In this document: one piece after another, positions 22,175-29,828 of the stretch
Numbering within the stretch: position 1 is the first letter of the stretch
How the letters are laid out: the number at the start of each line of letters is the position of its first letter
Assembly: GCA_022614695.1 (NCBI GenBank)
Contig: JAKEIC010000361.1
Location: 1 to 41,860, forward strand
Direction: 5' to 3'
Origin: Planctomycetales bacterium
Lineage (GTDB): Bacteria; Planctomycetota; JAKEIC01
DNA length: 41,860 nucleotides
Made by a program: the position numbers and the translations under genes
Notes under the pieces: generated by a model
Told to the model about the DNA's origin: nothing
What the model saw: only the letters and a program-made list of their open reading frames with translations
Databases searched by the model: none

Positions 22175-23740
22175 CTACTTCACCGCCGGGCGAAGCGTCC
22201 CCGTCGCCTCGTCCAACTCGTAGCCCGCCATCCGCGCGAGCTTCGGGACCTCCTCGCTGAGAGTGGTGTACTGGCGCCGCGCGCCGAGGCCGCCGGGGCG
22301 GGGCGCGACCGGCTCCGCCGGGCGCGCGAGGCGGAACCCCGCGACCTGCTCGATCCAGCCGAGGATCTCCGCGGGGCCTCCCACGTCGTAGTCGAGGCAG
22401 GCGCGGAGCTGCCGGGCCATGTTCCATGTCCGGATGCCGGGCGCTACAGGTTCCGAGTGGGCACTCGACTCGAGCACGACATCCCGCTCCCGAACATCGG
22501 GCAGGAGGTCCACAAGCTGGCTCGTGGGCCCCAGCCCCGGTCCGAGAGCGACGAGGCGATACCGGCCGGGGAGGAGTCCCTGGATCTCGTAATGGCCGTC
22601 GTCATCCGCCGCGTCCGAGTAGATCTCGCACGCGGCTTCGGAACCGGGTCCCGCAAGCAACTCCAGGAACACGGAGGGTCGCGGTCGGTAGCGCTGCGAA
22701 CGGATCGGCTGGCGGTCGGGGTCGAGGAGGCGGCCGTGGATCGAAACGCCGCGGCGCAGCCGCACCGGATCGCAAACCCCCATCGCCGCATCCTCCGCGC
22801 CGTCCGGGAGGGAGACCTCCCGGGCCACGTAGCCGGGGGCGTCCACGATCATCCGGAATGGGAACGACGGGATCGAGAGGGTCAGCTCGCCCCCGCGGTT
22901 CTCCGAGGAGTCGCGAAAGCCGTAGGCGCGCGCTCCCGGGAGTCGCTCGCCTGTCTCCGCGTCGGTGACGATGAAGGTCGCGCGCGGGAGCGCCTTCGCG
23001 AGGAATCCCACATCGGTCGCGCCGGCCTCGACGGTCCGCTTCGCCTCCCCCACGATCCTGTGCCGCGCCCGCTCCCCCGGGTCCGCCTCGATCTCGACGG
23101 GACCCGGCGCGAGGCCCGGGAACCGGTAGGTGCCGTCCTCGCCGGTCCGCGTCTGGACGGAATAGCGGCCGTCGCCGAGGGTGAAGATCGAGGTCCAGCC
23201 GGCCGGCTTCGTCCGGGTCCGGGCGTGGAGCCAGATCCCCGCGACCCCCCGCCCCACCGGGTCGCGGACCGCCCCGGAGACGGAGAGGGAACCGGCCGGG
23301 ACGCGCGCGGGGTCGGTGTCCTCCTGCGGCGCTCCTGCGAGACCGCCCGTGAAGGGGTTCTCGTTCGCACCGAGATCCAAGAGGCGAGGATCGCGAGGGG
23401 GCGGATCCTGGGGCGAGACCGGGGACGCAGGACTCGGATGTCCCCCCGGTCCGTGGCCCAGCACGACCACCGCGACGAGAGCGGCGGCAGCGGCGAGCCC
23501 GGCGGCCGCAAGGATGCGAAGCGGGGAACCCGCCCCCCTTCCCGAGAAGAGCGGCGCCCGCCGCGCGCGGGTCTCTTCGAGGGCGTGGGCGGCCCGCAGA
23601 ACCGCCGCCGCGTCTCGAAGCGTCTCGGCCTCGGCCCGGCACGCGGCGCAGGCCCCGAGGTGCGCCGCCGCCTCGCCCTCCACCGGCAGGCGCGCCGCGG
23701 CCGCTCCCGCGAGGGTCTCTCTCGCCTCGTCGCAGTTCAT
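22175..23740 (-). CDS. Transmembrane anti-sigma factor with zinc finger and carboxypeptidase-regulatory-like domains
   Basis: 521 residues. The N-terminal zf-HC2 anti-sigma motif is EGEAAAHLGACAACRAEAET (HxxxCxxC). A transmembrane helix lies at about 100-125 (LAAAGLAAAAALVAVVVLG). Outside are repeated Ig-like carboxypeptidase-regulatory domains: VSGAVRDPVGRGVAGIWLHA, GEDGTYRFPGLAPGPVEIEA and DGHYEIQGLLPGRYRLVALG. The C-terminus (WNMARQLRACLDYDVGGPAE, TTLSEEVPKLARMAGYELDE) is unassigned but resembles secretin-like short domains. The start ATG overlaps the ECF sigma stop by 4 bases, so this is the cognate anti-sigma. The large extracytoplasmic part is unusual and suggests the sensor is built in. 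Confidence 0.8.
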   Translation of the reverse strand: MNCDEARETLAGAAAARLPVEGEAAAHLGACAACRAEAETLRDAAAVLRAAHALEETRARRAPLFSGRGAGSPLRILAAAGLAAAAALVAVVVLGHGPGGHPSPASPVSPQDPPPRDPRLLDLGANENPFTGGLAGAPQEDTDPARVPAGSLSVSGAVRDPVGRGVAGIWLHARTRTKPAGWTSIFTLGDGRYSVQTRTGEDGTYRFPGLAPGPVEIEADPGERARHRIVGEAKRTVEAGATDVGFLAKALPRATFIVTDAETGERLPGARAYGFRDSSENRGGELTLSIPSFPFRMIVDAPGYVAREVSLPDGAEDAAMGVCDPVRLRRGVSIHGRLLDPDRQPIRSQRYRPRPSVFLELLAGPGSEAACEIYSDAADDDGHYEIQGLLPGRYRLVALGPGLGPTSQLVDLLPDVRERDVVLESSAHSEPVAPGIRTWNMARQLRACLDYDVGGPAEILGWIEQVAGFRLARPAEPVAPRPGGLGARRQYTTLSEEVPKLARMAGYELDEATGTLRPAVK

Positions 23741-24297
23741 GGGGAACCTCCCAGACGCTCCCGCAGCATCCTCACCGCCCGCGCGAGCCAGCCCGCCACC
23801 GTCCCGGACGGCACCCCGAGCTGCGCGGCGGCCTCGCGCTGCGTGAGCCCGTTTCCGAGCACGAGCCGGAGCGCCTCTCGCTCCCGGGCTGGCCGCCCGG
23901 CCACGTACTCCCGGACGGCGTCCAAGACCCAGGGATCTCCCGCGCCGCCCGAGGGCGCCGGGAGGGCGTCGAGGTCCTCGCCCGAGGAACGGTCGGCCGG
24001 CCGCCTCCCCCGCCGCCGGAGCCACGCCGCGGCCACTTGGCGCGCGACCGCGTCGAGCCATGGGACGAGCGGCCGCGAGGGGTCGTAGAGCCGCCCCTTC
24101 GCGACGAGCCGCAGGCAGACCTCCTGGAACACGTCCTCGGCGTCGGTCGGGGGCACGAACGCCCGCACGATCCGCGCGAGGCGTCCCTCGTATCGGGCGA
24201 GGAACGCCGCGAAAGCGGCCCCGTCTCCCTCCCGGGCCCGGAGGAACTCCACCGCGGACGGGTCCCGGGCTGTCCCCGTCTGGGCGAGCGGCTCCAT
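23737..24297 (-). CDS. ECF RNA polymerase sigma factor
   Basis: 186 residues. Sigma region 2 is at about 18-85 (FLRAREGDGAAFAAFLARYE, TDAEDVFQEVCLRLVAKG, WLDAVARQVAAAWLRRR) and region 4 at about 125-180 (GRPAREREALRLVLGNGLTQ, REAAAQLGVPSGTVAGWLAR, AVRMLRERL). Two domains and no region 3 define the ECF type. It is the middle gene of kinase / sigma / anti-sigma on the minus strand, 47 bases after the kinase and overlapping the anti-sigma. In Planctomycetota-type genomes ECF sigma factors often sit beside membrane Ser/Thr kinases. Confidence 0.9.
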   Translation of the reverse strand: MEPLAQTGTARDPSAVEFLRAREGDGAAFAAFLARYEGRLARIVRAFVPPTDAEDVFQEVCLRLVAKGRLYDPSRPLVPWLDAVARQVAAAWLRRRGRRPADRSSGEDLDALPAPSGGAGDPWVLDAVREYVAGRPAREREALRLVLGNGLTQREAAAQLGVPSGTVAGWLARAVRMLRERLGGSP

Positions 24298-24344
24298 CCC
24301 TACTTCCAGTATGCCCTCTGGGCCCGTGCCGCTTGTGGACCGGG

Positions 24345-27023
24345 CTAGCGGGCGACCTCGAGGAGCCGCCGCGCGAGCGGGCGGTACCGGCCGGGGTCCC
24401 CCTGCCCGAGGTACCTCGCGAGCGCCTCGCGGGCTGCCGCGCGGTCCCCGCGCCAGAGTGCGCCGACCGCGACATAGAAGGACGCGTCACGGCGTACGGG
24501 GAGTTGGCCGGTGAGGCGCAGCCGCGGGAGGATCTCCCGATCGGAGGCGCCTTGCAGGGCCCTCAGGACGGCCCTGGACTCGTACACCACGTCGAGGTTG
24601 GGCCGGTCCGCGAGCGTCCGCAGCTCGCGAGCGAACCGGGCGGCGTCCTCCGTGTGGCCACCCGCGAGGGCCCCCGCGTAGGCAAGGACGGTGACCGGGA
24701 CCGCATTGTGCATGAAGAGCTCGCGGGACTCCTCCACGGCCCGCCCCAGCAACTCGGGCGAGTCCTGGATCAGGGCGAGGTGGAGCGTGCGCCAGCACCT
24801 CCACTTCCCCAGGTCGGACTCCGCCAAGCCGTCCAGCCTCTCTCTCGCGGCGTCGGGCCCTTCCTCCTCCCAGGCCCGGAGGCAATCCGCCAGGACGAGC
24901 GAGAGCCCATCCGTTCGCACGCTCCCGGGTCGCGCCCGCGCAGACGCCGTCGTCCGGGGTTCGACTCGGGCGTTGGTCAGGGCGATCTCCGCAAGCATCT
25001 CCTCGAAGACCGGCCGACGCCAGGGGCCCGCAATGGGCGCCAGGCGTCGCAGCAGCTCAACGAGGCCGGCATCGTCTCGGGAGAGGACCGCCCGGGCGAA
25101 GGTCCCGTCGTCGAGCGCGAGGGCCACCCGATCGGACCGCCCCCATCGCTCTTCGAAATCCACCAGGATTCTGACGGCCGCCTCGGGGTCGAGCGCGAGC
25201 AGGGCCCGCACCCGCACGTCCGCCGCGGCCTCCGCCGAGTCGCGCGTGAGTCCAGGCTTGCCCGCGACGGCGGCGGCGCAGCGTTCTGCCACCCCCGGGC
25301 GTCCGGTCCGCAGGCACCCCTGCGCGAGGCGGAGTGTCGCCTCGCCCTCTGACGCCACACGCTGGAAGACGCGAAGGTCCTCGTAGTGGACGTGGTCGCA
25401 GCCGCTCCCGAAGCCGACGAGGTCCCCGCCCAGAGGCTGACCGTCCCGGTAGCGGAGGAGTTCCCGTCGGTCCACGCGCCACACGAGCAGGCTCCCCGAG
25501 CGCTCGGCCTCGAGGTGCACGCGGCCCCCGCGCACGAGGGGAGCGCACGGCATCTGGCGGACCGGGGTCCCCTCCCGCTGGATCATGTCCTGCCCGTAGT
25601 CGGCGTGCTCGAAGGAGTACCCGGACCGGAGGCCACGCGTGAGCGTTCCGGCGAGGAAGAGGCTCGTCTCGACCGGATGCTGCGCGTCTAGCTGCACCGT
25701 GGCGACCGCCTCCACCCGCACATCCCCCGGGAACGGGAGGTCGAGGGTCACGTGGCCCACCCGCGAGCAGAGGGCCGCGTCGTGTATCGTCACGTCTCCG
25801 CGGAGGACGTTGGCCCACGCCTCGCCGAGTTCCTCGCGATCGAAGCCGTCCTCGAAGACGAGTCGCCATGGGGCGGGGCGGCTCGCCCAGTAGAGGGCTC
25901 CCCCGGCGACCGCGAGTGCCACCCCGGCCGCCACGGCGAGCTTGACGGCGTGGCGGCGCACGAGCCGAGCGAGCTTCCGCAGGCGTCCCGGGGGCCGCGC
26001 CCGGACCGGCTCCCCGGCCAGGAAGCGCCGGAGGTCGTCCTCGAGGACCGCAGCCGAGGGGTAGCGACTGTCGGGGCGCTTCTCGAGGCACTTGAGGACG
26101 ACCGTCTCGAGGTCCCGCGGGATTGCCGGAACGCGCCGCCGCGGCCGGACCGGCTCGTCACGCTCCACACGCAGGAGAACGGCCCGGCTCGTGTCGCCCT
26201 CGAAGGGCGCGCCGCCCGTGAGAGCCTCGTAGAGGGTCGCCCCGAGGGCCCAGACGTCCGCTCGCAGGTCCACGGCCTCGCCCCGAGCCTGCTCCGGGGC
26301 CATGTAGCTCGGCGTCCCGAAGACCTGCCCCGCCGCTGTGATCCCGGGCGAGCGGTCGGCGACGCGGGCGAGCCCGAAGTCGGTTACGACAGGGCGTCCC
26401 TCGCGATCGAGGAGGATGTTACTCGGCTTGAGATCGCGGTGGAGGACCCCGCGGGAGTGCGCATGGGCGACCGCGCCCGCGACGTCGGCGAGGAGACGGG
26501 CCGCGCGCTCCGGCGAGAGGGGGCCGCGCGTGAGGAGGGTGGAAAGCGTCTCGCCTTCTACGAACTCCATCGTGAAGTAGGGGCGCCCCCCCTCTTCACC
26601 CACCTCGTGGATCGCGACGATGTGGGGGTGTCGTAGGCCAGCCGCGGCGCGGGACTCCCGGAGGAACCGAGCCCGCAGGTCGGGTACCGCCTCCACTCCG
26701 GCCGGCAGCATCTTGAGCGCCACGTCCCGGGCGAGGCTCCTCTGCCGGGCGAGGTAGACCACGCCGCCGCCGCCGCGACCCAGCTCCCTCACGATCTCGT
26801 AGTCGGTGAGGCGGCCCGTGGCCCCGGCCGGAGCCGCGTCGGCACCGGCCTCCTGGCCCCAGGGTGAGTCCAGCGTGCCGCGCAGGAGGGCGAGGCCCGC
26901 CCAAGCCTCCTCGAGTTCTGGACGCAGTTCGGGATGCCGGTCGGCCCAGTCCTCCACGGCCTCGCGGGCCCATCCACGGGCCTCAAGGTCTGACAGCGCC
27001 CGCTCGAGTAGATGTTCGCTCAT
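24345..27023 (-). CDS. Transmembrane Ser/Thr protein kinase with C-terminal sensor/helical region
   Basis: 892 residues. The N-terminal helical region (1-70) resembles the sigma-linked kinase leader (RHPELRPELEEAWAGLALLR). The kinase domain spans about 74-340 with LGRGGGGVVY (81-90), VALK Lys104, HRDLKPSN (195-202), DFG (215-217) and APE (242-244), so it should be active. A transmembrane helix lies at 371-390. The extracytoplasmic part opens with WRLVFEDGFDREELGEAW, a laminin/GH16-like beta domain (about 398-545), then an alpha-helical repeat region to the end. It is first in the operon with the ECF sigma and anti-sigma, and divergent from a second sigma gene with a 56-base gap. Confidence 0.93.
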   Translation of the reverse strand: MSEHLLERALSDLEARGWAREAVEDWADRHPELRPELEEAWAGLALLRGTLDSPWGQEAGADAAPAGATGRLTDYEIVRELGRGGGGVVYLARQRSLARDVALKMLPAGVEAVPDLRARFLRESRAAAGLRHPHIVAIHEVGEEGGRPYFTMEFVEGETLSTLLTRGPLSPERAARLLADVAGAVAHAHSRGVLHRDLKPSNILLDREGRPVVTDFGLARVADRSPGITAAGQVFGTPSYMAPEQARGEAVDLRADVWALGATLYEALTGGAPFEGDTSRAVLLRVERDEPVRPRRRVPAIPRDLETVVLKCLEKRPDSRYPSAAVLEDDLRRFLAGEPVRARPPGRLRKLARLVRRHAVKLAVAAGVALAVAGGALYWASRPAPWRLVFEDGFDREELGEAWANVLRGDVTIHDAALCSRVGHVTLDLPFPGDVRVEAVATVQLDAQHPVETSLFLAGTLTRGLRSGYSFEHADYGQDMIQREGTPVRQMPCAPLVRGGRVHLEAERSGSLLVWRVDRRELLRYRDGQPLGGDLVGFGSGCDHVHYEDLRVFQRVASEGEATLRLAQGCLRTGRPGVAERCAAAVAGKPGLTRDSAEAAADVRVRALLALDPEAAVRILVDFEERWGRSDRVALALDDGTFARAVLSRDDAGLVELLRRLAPIAGPWRRPVFEEMLAEIALTNARVEPRTTASARARPGSVRTDGLSLVLADCLRAWEEEGPDAARERLDGLAESDLGKWRCWRTLHLALIQDSPELLGRAVEESRELFMHNAVPVTVLAYAGALAGGHTEDAARFARELRTLADRPNLDVVYESRAVLRALQGASDREILPRLRLTGQLPVRRDASFYVAVGALWRGDRAAAREALARYLGQGDPGRYRPLARRLLEVAR

Positions 27024-27051
27024 ATCTTGGCGTGCCAGGCGAGAGGGACGA

Positions 27052-27079
27052 TTGAAACTCCCGGAGGGACCCCTATACC
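27052..27079 (+). promoter_or_regulatory. Candidate promoter for the second sigma factor
   Basis: TTGAAA (27052-27057) and TATACC (27074-27079) are spaced by 16 bases in the divergent gap. The -10 box abuts the ATG at 27080, so a transcript from it would start near 27086 and the ATG at 27092 would be the usable, nearly leaderless, start. GAAACT inside the -35 also resembles an ECF -35 element. Confidence 0.4.
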
Positions 27080-27787
27080 ATGCGCCGACCGATGGGCGAA
27101 GAGCGATCGAGACCGCTCGACGGCTCCGGGACGGGCGCCGATCCGGGCCATGGAGCGCCTCGGTCCGCGACGACGACCTGCCTCCTGATCCGCGAGATCC
27201 AGGGCGGGAACGCCGACGCGTTCAATCCGCTCTTCTCCCGCTTCGAGACGAGAGCGCTCGAGTACGTGCGCTCGCGGATGAACCGGGCGCTCCGCTCCGT
27301 GACCACCCCACGGGACGTGCTCCAGGAGACCTATCTCCGCGCCTTCCAGGCCTTCGCCTCGTACCGGCCTGCGGGGGACGCATCGTTCTTCGACTGGCTC
27401 GCCGCGATCGCGAGGAATCAGATCGTGGACCAGTACCGGAGGTACTTCGAGACGGCCAAGCGGGGGGGTGGGGAGATCCTGTCGCTCGATCGCCCCGCGG
27501 CTGGCGACACGACCGGGGCGGGCGTCCTCGCGGACCTCCTGCCGGAGAAGCCCCGTGCAGGGATCTCGACGATGCTGGACCGCGCCGACCGGGTCCGGCG
27601 GATCATGGAAGCGCTCGACGTCCTCTCGGAGGACCACCGGAGCGCGATCCTCCTCTGCCACTTCCAGGGGATGAAGGCGGAGGAGGCCGGGAAGGTGCTC
27701 GGCCGTTCGGCGAACGCCGTTCGGCTCCTGCTCGTGCGCGCTCTCCGCGATCTGGGCTCGCGGGTGGGCGCGGGGTCCGCGACATGA
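27080..27787 (+). CDS. Sigma-70 family (ECF-like) sigma factor
   Basis: Up to 235 residues. Region 2 is at about 35-115 (LIREIQGGNADAFNPLFSRF, TTPRDVLQETYLRAFQAFAS, FFDWLAAIARNQIVDQYRRY) and region 4 at about 175-230 (LSEDHRSAILLCHFQGMKAE, EAGKVLGRSANAVRLLLVRA). The linker is longer than usual and Gly/Pro-rich. It has no adjacent anti-sigma and is divergent from the kinase, a common planctomycete arrangement in which the kinase may control the sigma factor. The start could be ATG 27080 or, if the promoter at 27052-27079 is real, ATG 27092 (MGEERSRPLDGSG). It lies upstream of the HTH gene and the exported zinc-ribbon cluster, which it might control. Confidence 0.88.
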   Translation: MRRPMGEERSRPLDGSGTGADPGHGAPRSATTTCLLIREIQGGNADAFNPLFSRFETRALEYVRSRMNRALRSVTTPRDVLQETYLRAFQAFASYRPAGDASFFDWLAAIARNQIVDQYRRYFETAKRGGGEILSLDRPAAGDTTGAGVLADLLPEKPRAGISTMLDRADRVRRIMEALDVLSEDHRSAILLCHFQGMKAEEAGKVLGRSANAVRLLLVRALRDLGSRVGAGSAT

Positions 27788-27799
27788 CGGCTCGGGCCT

Positions 27800-27825
27800 C
27801 ACGTTCCCCCCTGTAGGGGAACGTG
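27800..27825. promoter_or_regulatory. Perfect 10-bp inverted repeat spanning the HTH gene start
   Basis: CACGTTCCCC (27800-27809) and GGGGAACGTG (27816-27825) flank the loop CCTGTA. The right arm contains the GTG start of the HTH gene. It may be the sigma gene terminator, an operator, or a hairpin that hides the start; if it is a terminator the HTH start would be further downstream, for example GTG at 27886. Confidence 0.6.
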
Positions 27826-28152
27826 GTCGGCCAGCGTCGAAAGAGAAGCAGGCGAACGCGCCGCGAGGGAACTTCCTCGCCCGGGGTGTCTCCCAGTCCC
27901 GAGGAGGTCAGCTACGCCGTACCGCTCTCCGAGGCGGCCCGGTACCTCGGCGTGACGGTGCGGACGGTCCAGAACTACGTAGCTCGAGGGGTGATCGCCC
28001 CCTTCTACCTGCCGGGCTCGGGCCGGCCGAGGATCCCGATGAGCGAGATCAACCGCGTCCGCCGCGCGACGACCCGGGACGCGGCCTTGGCGAAGGCGAC
28101 GCCGCTAGACCGCTTTAATCGGGCGCGAAAGCACGAATCAGAGAGAAAGTGA
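27823..28152 (+). CDS. Helix-turn-helix (MerR/excisionase-like) DNA-binding protein
   Basis: 109 residues from GTG 27823, or about 88 from GTG 27886. The first 25 residues are very basic (GQRRKRSRRTRREG). The HTH reads YAVPLSEAARYLGVTVRTVQ then NYVARGVIAPFYLPGSGRPR and IPMSEINRV, the pattern of the HTH_17/excisionase-MerR type with a wing. A basic tail (NRARKHESERK) follows. It lies 35 bases after the sigma gene and just before the exported zinc-ribbon cluster. It could be a local regulator or a recombination-directionality factor; no integrase is nearby, so a regulator is more likely. Confidence 0.75.
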   Translation: MVGQRRKRSRRTRREGTSSPGVSPSPEEVSYAVPLSEAARYLGVTVRTVQNYVARGVIAPFYLPGSGRPRIPMSEINRVRRATTRDAALAKATPLDRFNRARKHESERK

Positions 28153-28213
28153 ACGAAACAGAGCGCAGATAGGCGCATGTGAGCGAGACCGCGCGCGCGC
28201 GTCTGAGGCCGCC

Positions 28214-28240
28214 TTGACGTATTCGTGCCGAAGCTAGGCT
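28214..28240 (+). promoter_or_regulatory. Weak promoter candidate for the zinc-ribbon cluster
   Basis: TTGACG (28214-28219) and TAGGCT (28235-28240) are spaced by 15 bases, shorter than ideal, 20 bases before a strong GGGGAGGTAGGA ribosome binding site. An ECF-type promoter read by the nearby sigma factor is equally possible. Confidence 0.3.
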
Positions 28241-28259
28241 GTGCGAAGGGGAGGTAGGA

Positions 28260-29396
28260 ATGTCGCGACACATCATCGGTGCGGTGCTGATCTGCGGGCT
28301 TCTGGTCGGAGATAGCCCGGCCGGGGCCCAGGAGAAGAAGGGGTGGCGGGACCGGGCGAGCGAGGCCGTTCGCGGGGCGGGGGAGAAGGCGCGCGGCGCC
28401 ATGGACCGGGCCGGTGATCGTGCTCGCGAGGGACTCGACCGCGCGAAGGAGCGGACCAGGGAGAGCATCGACCGGGCGAAGGAGAAGGTCAAGGAGGAAT
28501 GGCAGGAGCGCGCGCACACCTGCCCATCCTGCGGGAGGACGATCCACATCGGCTCCACGTGCGCCGCGTGTGCGACGAAGCGCGTCACTGACCGAGCCCG
28601 CGAAGAGATCCAGAAGCGCGAGCACCCCTGCTCAGTCTGCGGGAGGTCCATCGTACTCGGGTCGCGATGCGCCGGATGTGCGACCAAGCTCACCATCGAG
28701 AGGGTCTCACGGGACTGGAAGGCTCGTGCACATCCGTGTTCCAGTTGCGGGGCCCAGATCCACGCCGGATCGCGATGCGGTCGCTGCGCGTGGGGCCCCA
28801 TGCGCACACGCCTCGCGGAGCGGACAGCTCGCCTCCGGCCCCGCGTAGAAGCCGTCACTCGAGAGTACGGCCCCAGGGTCAGGCAGTTCGTCACCGACCC
28901 CGAGAACCAGCGGCGCGCCATCGAGGCCTTGGCGGTCGGCTACGCGCTCTACCGTGAGCAGGACACGGTGAAGCGGCAACTGACAGAGGCGGCGATCCTC
29001 AAGCTGGGTAACGGCATCGTGGTCACGACTCCGAAGTACGGCCGGGTGACGCTGCTGGATCTTTCGACCCGGGCGCTTGTGGAGCGAGCCCCCTACCTGC
29101 GCGGGACCGACATCGAGAAGGATCCGGCCAAGGTGCTCACCCACCTGATCTACCAGGACACGGATTACTTCCTCACGGAGGCCAAGCTTGTCGTGCGGAA
29201 CGGGGAACCCCTGAGCGTCACGGAGGCTCTTGCGAAGTCCAATCCTGCTCTCGCCCAGGACGCGCTCGTCTGCCTCGAGGCGATGGACGCCTACGAGACG
29301 CTCACGGACGAGATGTTGACGGTCGGGGACGTGCAACTCGCGGCGCGCGGGCTCGAAGTCGCGCTCACTCCGCTCCAGGGCGGCGGAGGACGCTGA
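28260..29396 (+). CDS. Exported protein with amphipathic helix and three zinc ribbons in exact 36-residue repeats
   Basis: 378 residues. The signal peptide is MSRHIIGAVLICGLLVGDSP then AGA-QEKKGW. Residues 28-83 are a charged 11-residue-type helix repeat (DRAGDRAREGLDRAKERTRE). Three four-Cys ribbons follow, each CxxC-x9-CxxC, with Cys at 88/91/101/104, 124/127/137/140 and 160/163/173/176, an exact 36-residue period (CPSCGRTIHIGSTCAAC, CSVCGRSIVLGSRCAGC, CSSCGAQIHAGSRCGRC). The C-terminal domain (about 205-378) starts ENQRRAIEALAVGYALYREQ and matches nothing I know. Zinc ribbons in an exported protein are unusual. It is first in the cluster and overlaps the next gene by one base. Confidence 0.85.
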   Translation: MSRHIIGAVLICGLLVGDSPAGAQEKKGWRDRASEAVRGAGEKARGAMDRAGDRAREGLDRAKERTRESIDRAKEKVKEEWQERAHTCPSCGRTIHIGSTCAACATKRVTDRAREEIQKREHPCSVCGRSIVLGSRCAGCATKLTIERVSRDWKARAHPCSSCGAQIHAGSRCGRCAWGPMRTRLAERTARLRPRVEAVTREYGPRVRQFVTDPENQRRAIEALAVGYALYREQDTVKRQLTEAAILKLGNGIVVTTPKYGRVTLLDLSTRALVERAPYLRGTDIEKDPAKVLTHLIYQDTDYFLTEAKLVVRNGEPLSVTEALAKSNPALAQDALVCLEAMDAYETLTDEMLTVGDVQLAARGLEVALTPLQGGGGR

Positions 29397-29806
29397 TGAC
29401 TCGCGGCAAGGCTGTCGGATGCCTGTTCGTCGTTCTCGCGATTCCTGGCGGGCTCGTGGGCTACCACCTCTCCCAGGGCGTTCGACTGGAGGACATCACG
29501 GAGCGGATTCGCGCTCAGGCCGAGGGTCTCGCCCGAGGGGCACGTGACCGGATCGAGGGACGGAGCGGCGGCCAGTCCGCAAGCGAGCAGCCGGAGGAAG
29601 TCTCTGCCCAGAAGACTACTGAGGATCGGGCGCAAACGGCGATGAGGATCTTCGAGGCGGGAATCAGGTATCGGGACAAGGGACATCCGCGATCTGCAGA
29701 GCAGGCATTCAAGTACGTGGCGGACAAGTACGGGGACTTGCCGGTCGCGGAGAACGCGCACGCGGAGTTGGCAGCGATCCGCAGTGCCGGCGTCGGAGGG
29801 GGCTAG
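29396..29806 (+). CDS. Membrane-anchored TPR-like small protein
   Basis: 136 residues. An N-terminal hydrophobic segment (AVGCLFVVLAIPGGLVGYHL) is an anchor or uncleaved signal. A charged helix follows (DITERIRAQAEGLARGARDR), then a polar linker, then one TPR-like pair: AMRIFEAGIRYRDKGHPRSA, EQAFKYVADKYGDLPVAENA. The RxFEAGxxYRDKG pattern is typical of tetratricopeptide proteins. The ATG overlaps the stop of the three-ribbon protein, so the two are probably made together. No known family. Confidence 0.75.
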   Translation: MTRGKAVGCLFVVLAIPGGLVGYHLSQGVRLEDITERIRAQAEGLARGARDRIEGRSGGQSASEQPEEVSAQKTTEDRAQTAMRIFEAGIRYRDKGHPRSAEQAFKYVADKYGDLPVAENAHAELAAIRSAGVGGG

Positions 29807-29828
29807 ACAGCAAGGGGGAGGGAACTGC

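Noticed and set aside
28189-28202. Alternating GCGCGCGC tract before the zinc-ribbon cluster as a Z-DNA or regulatory element
   Set aside because: Short, and expected by chance at this GC; nothing else supports a function.
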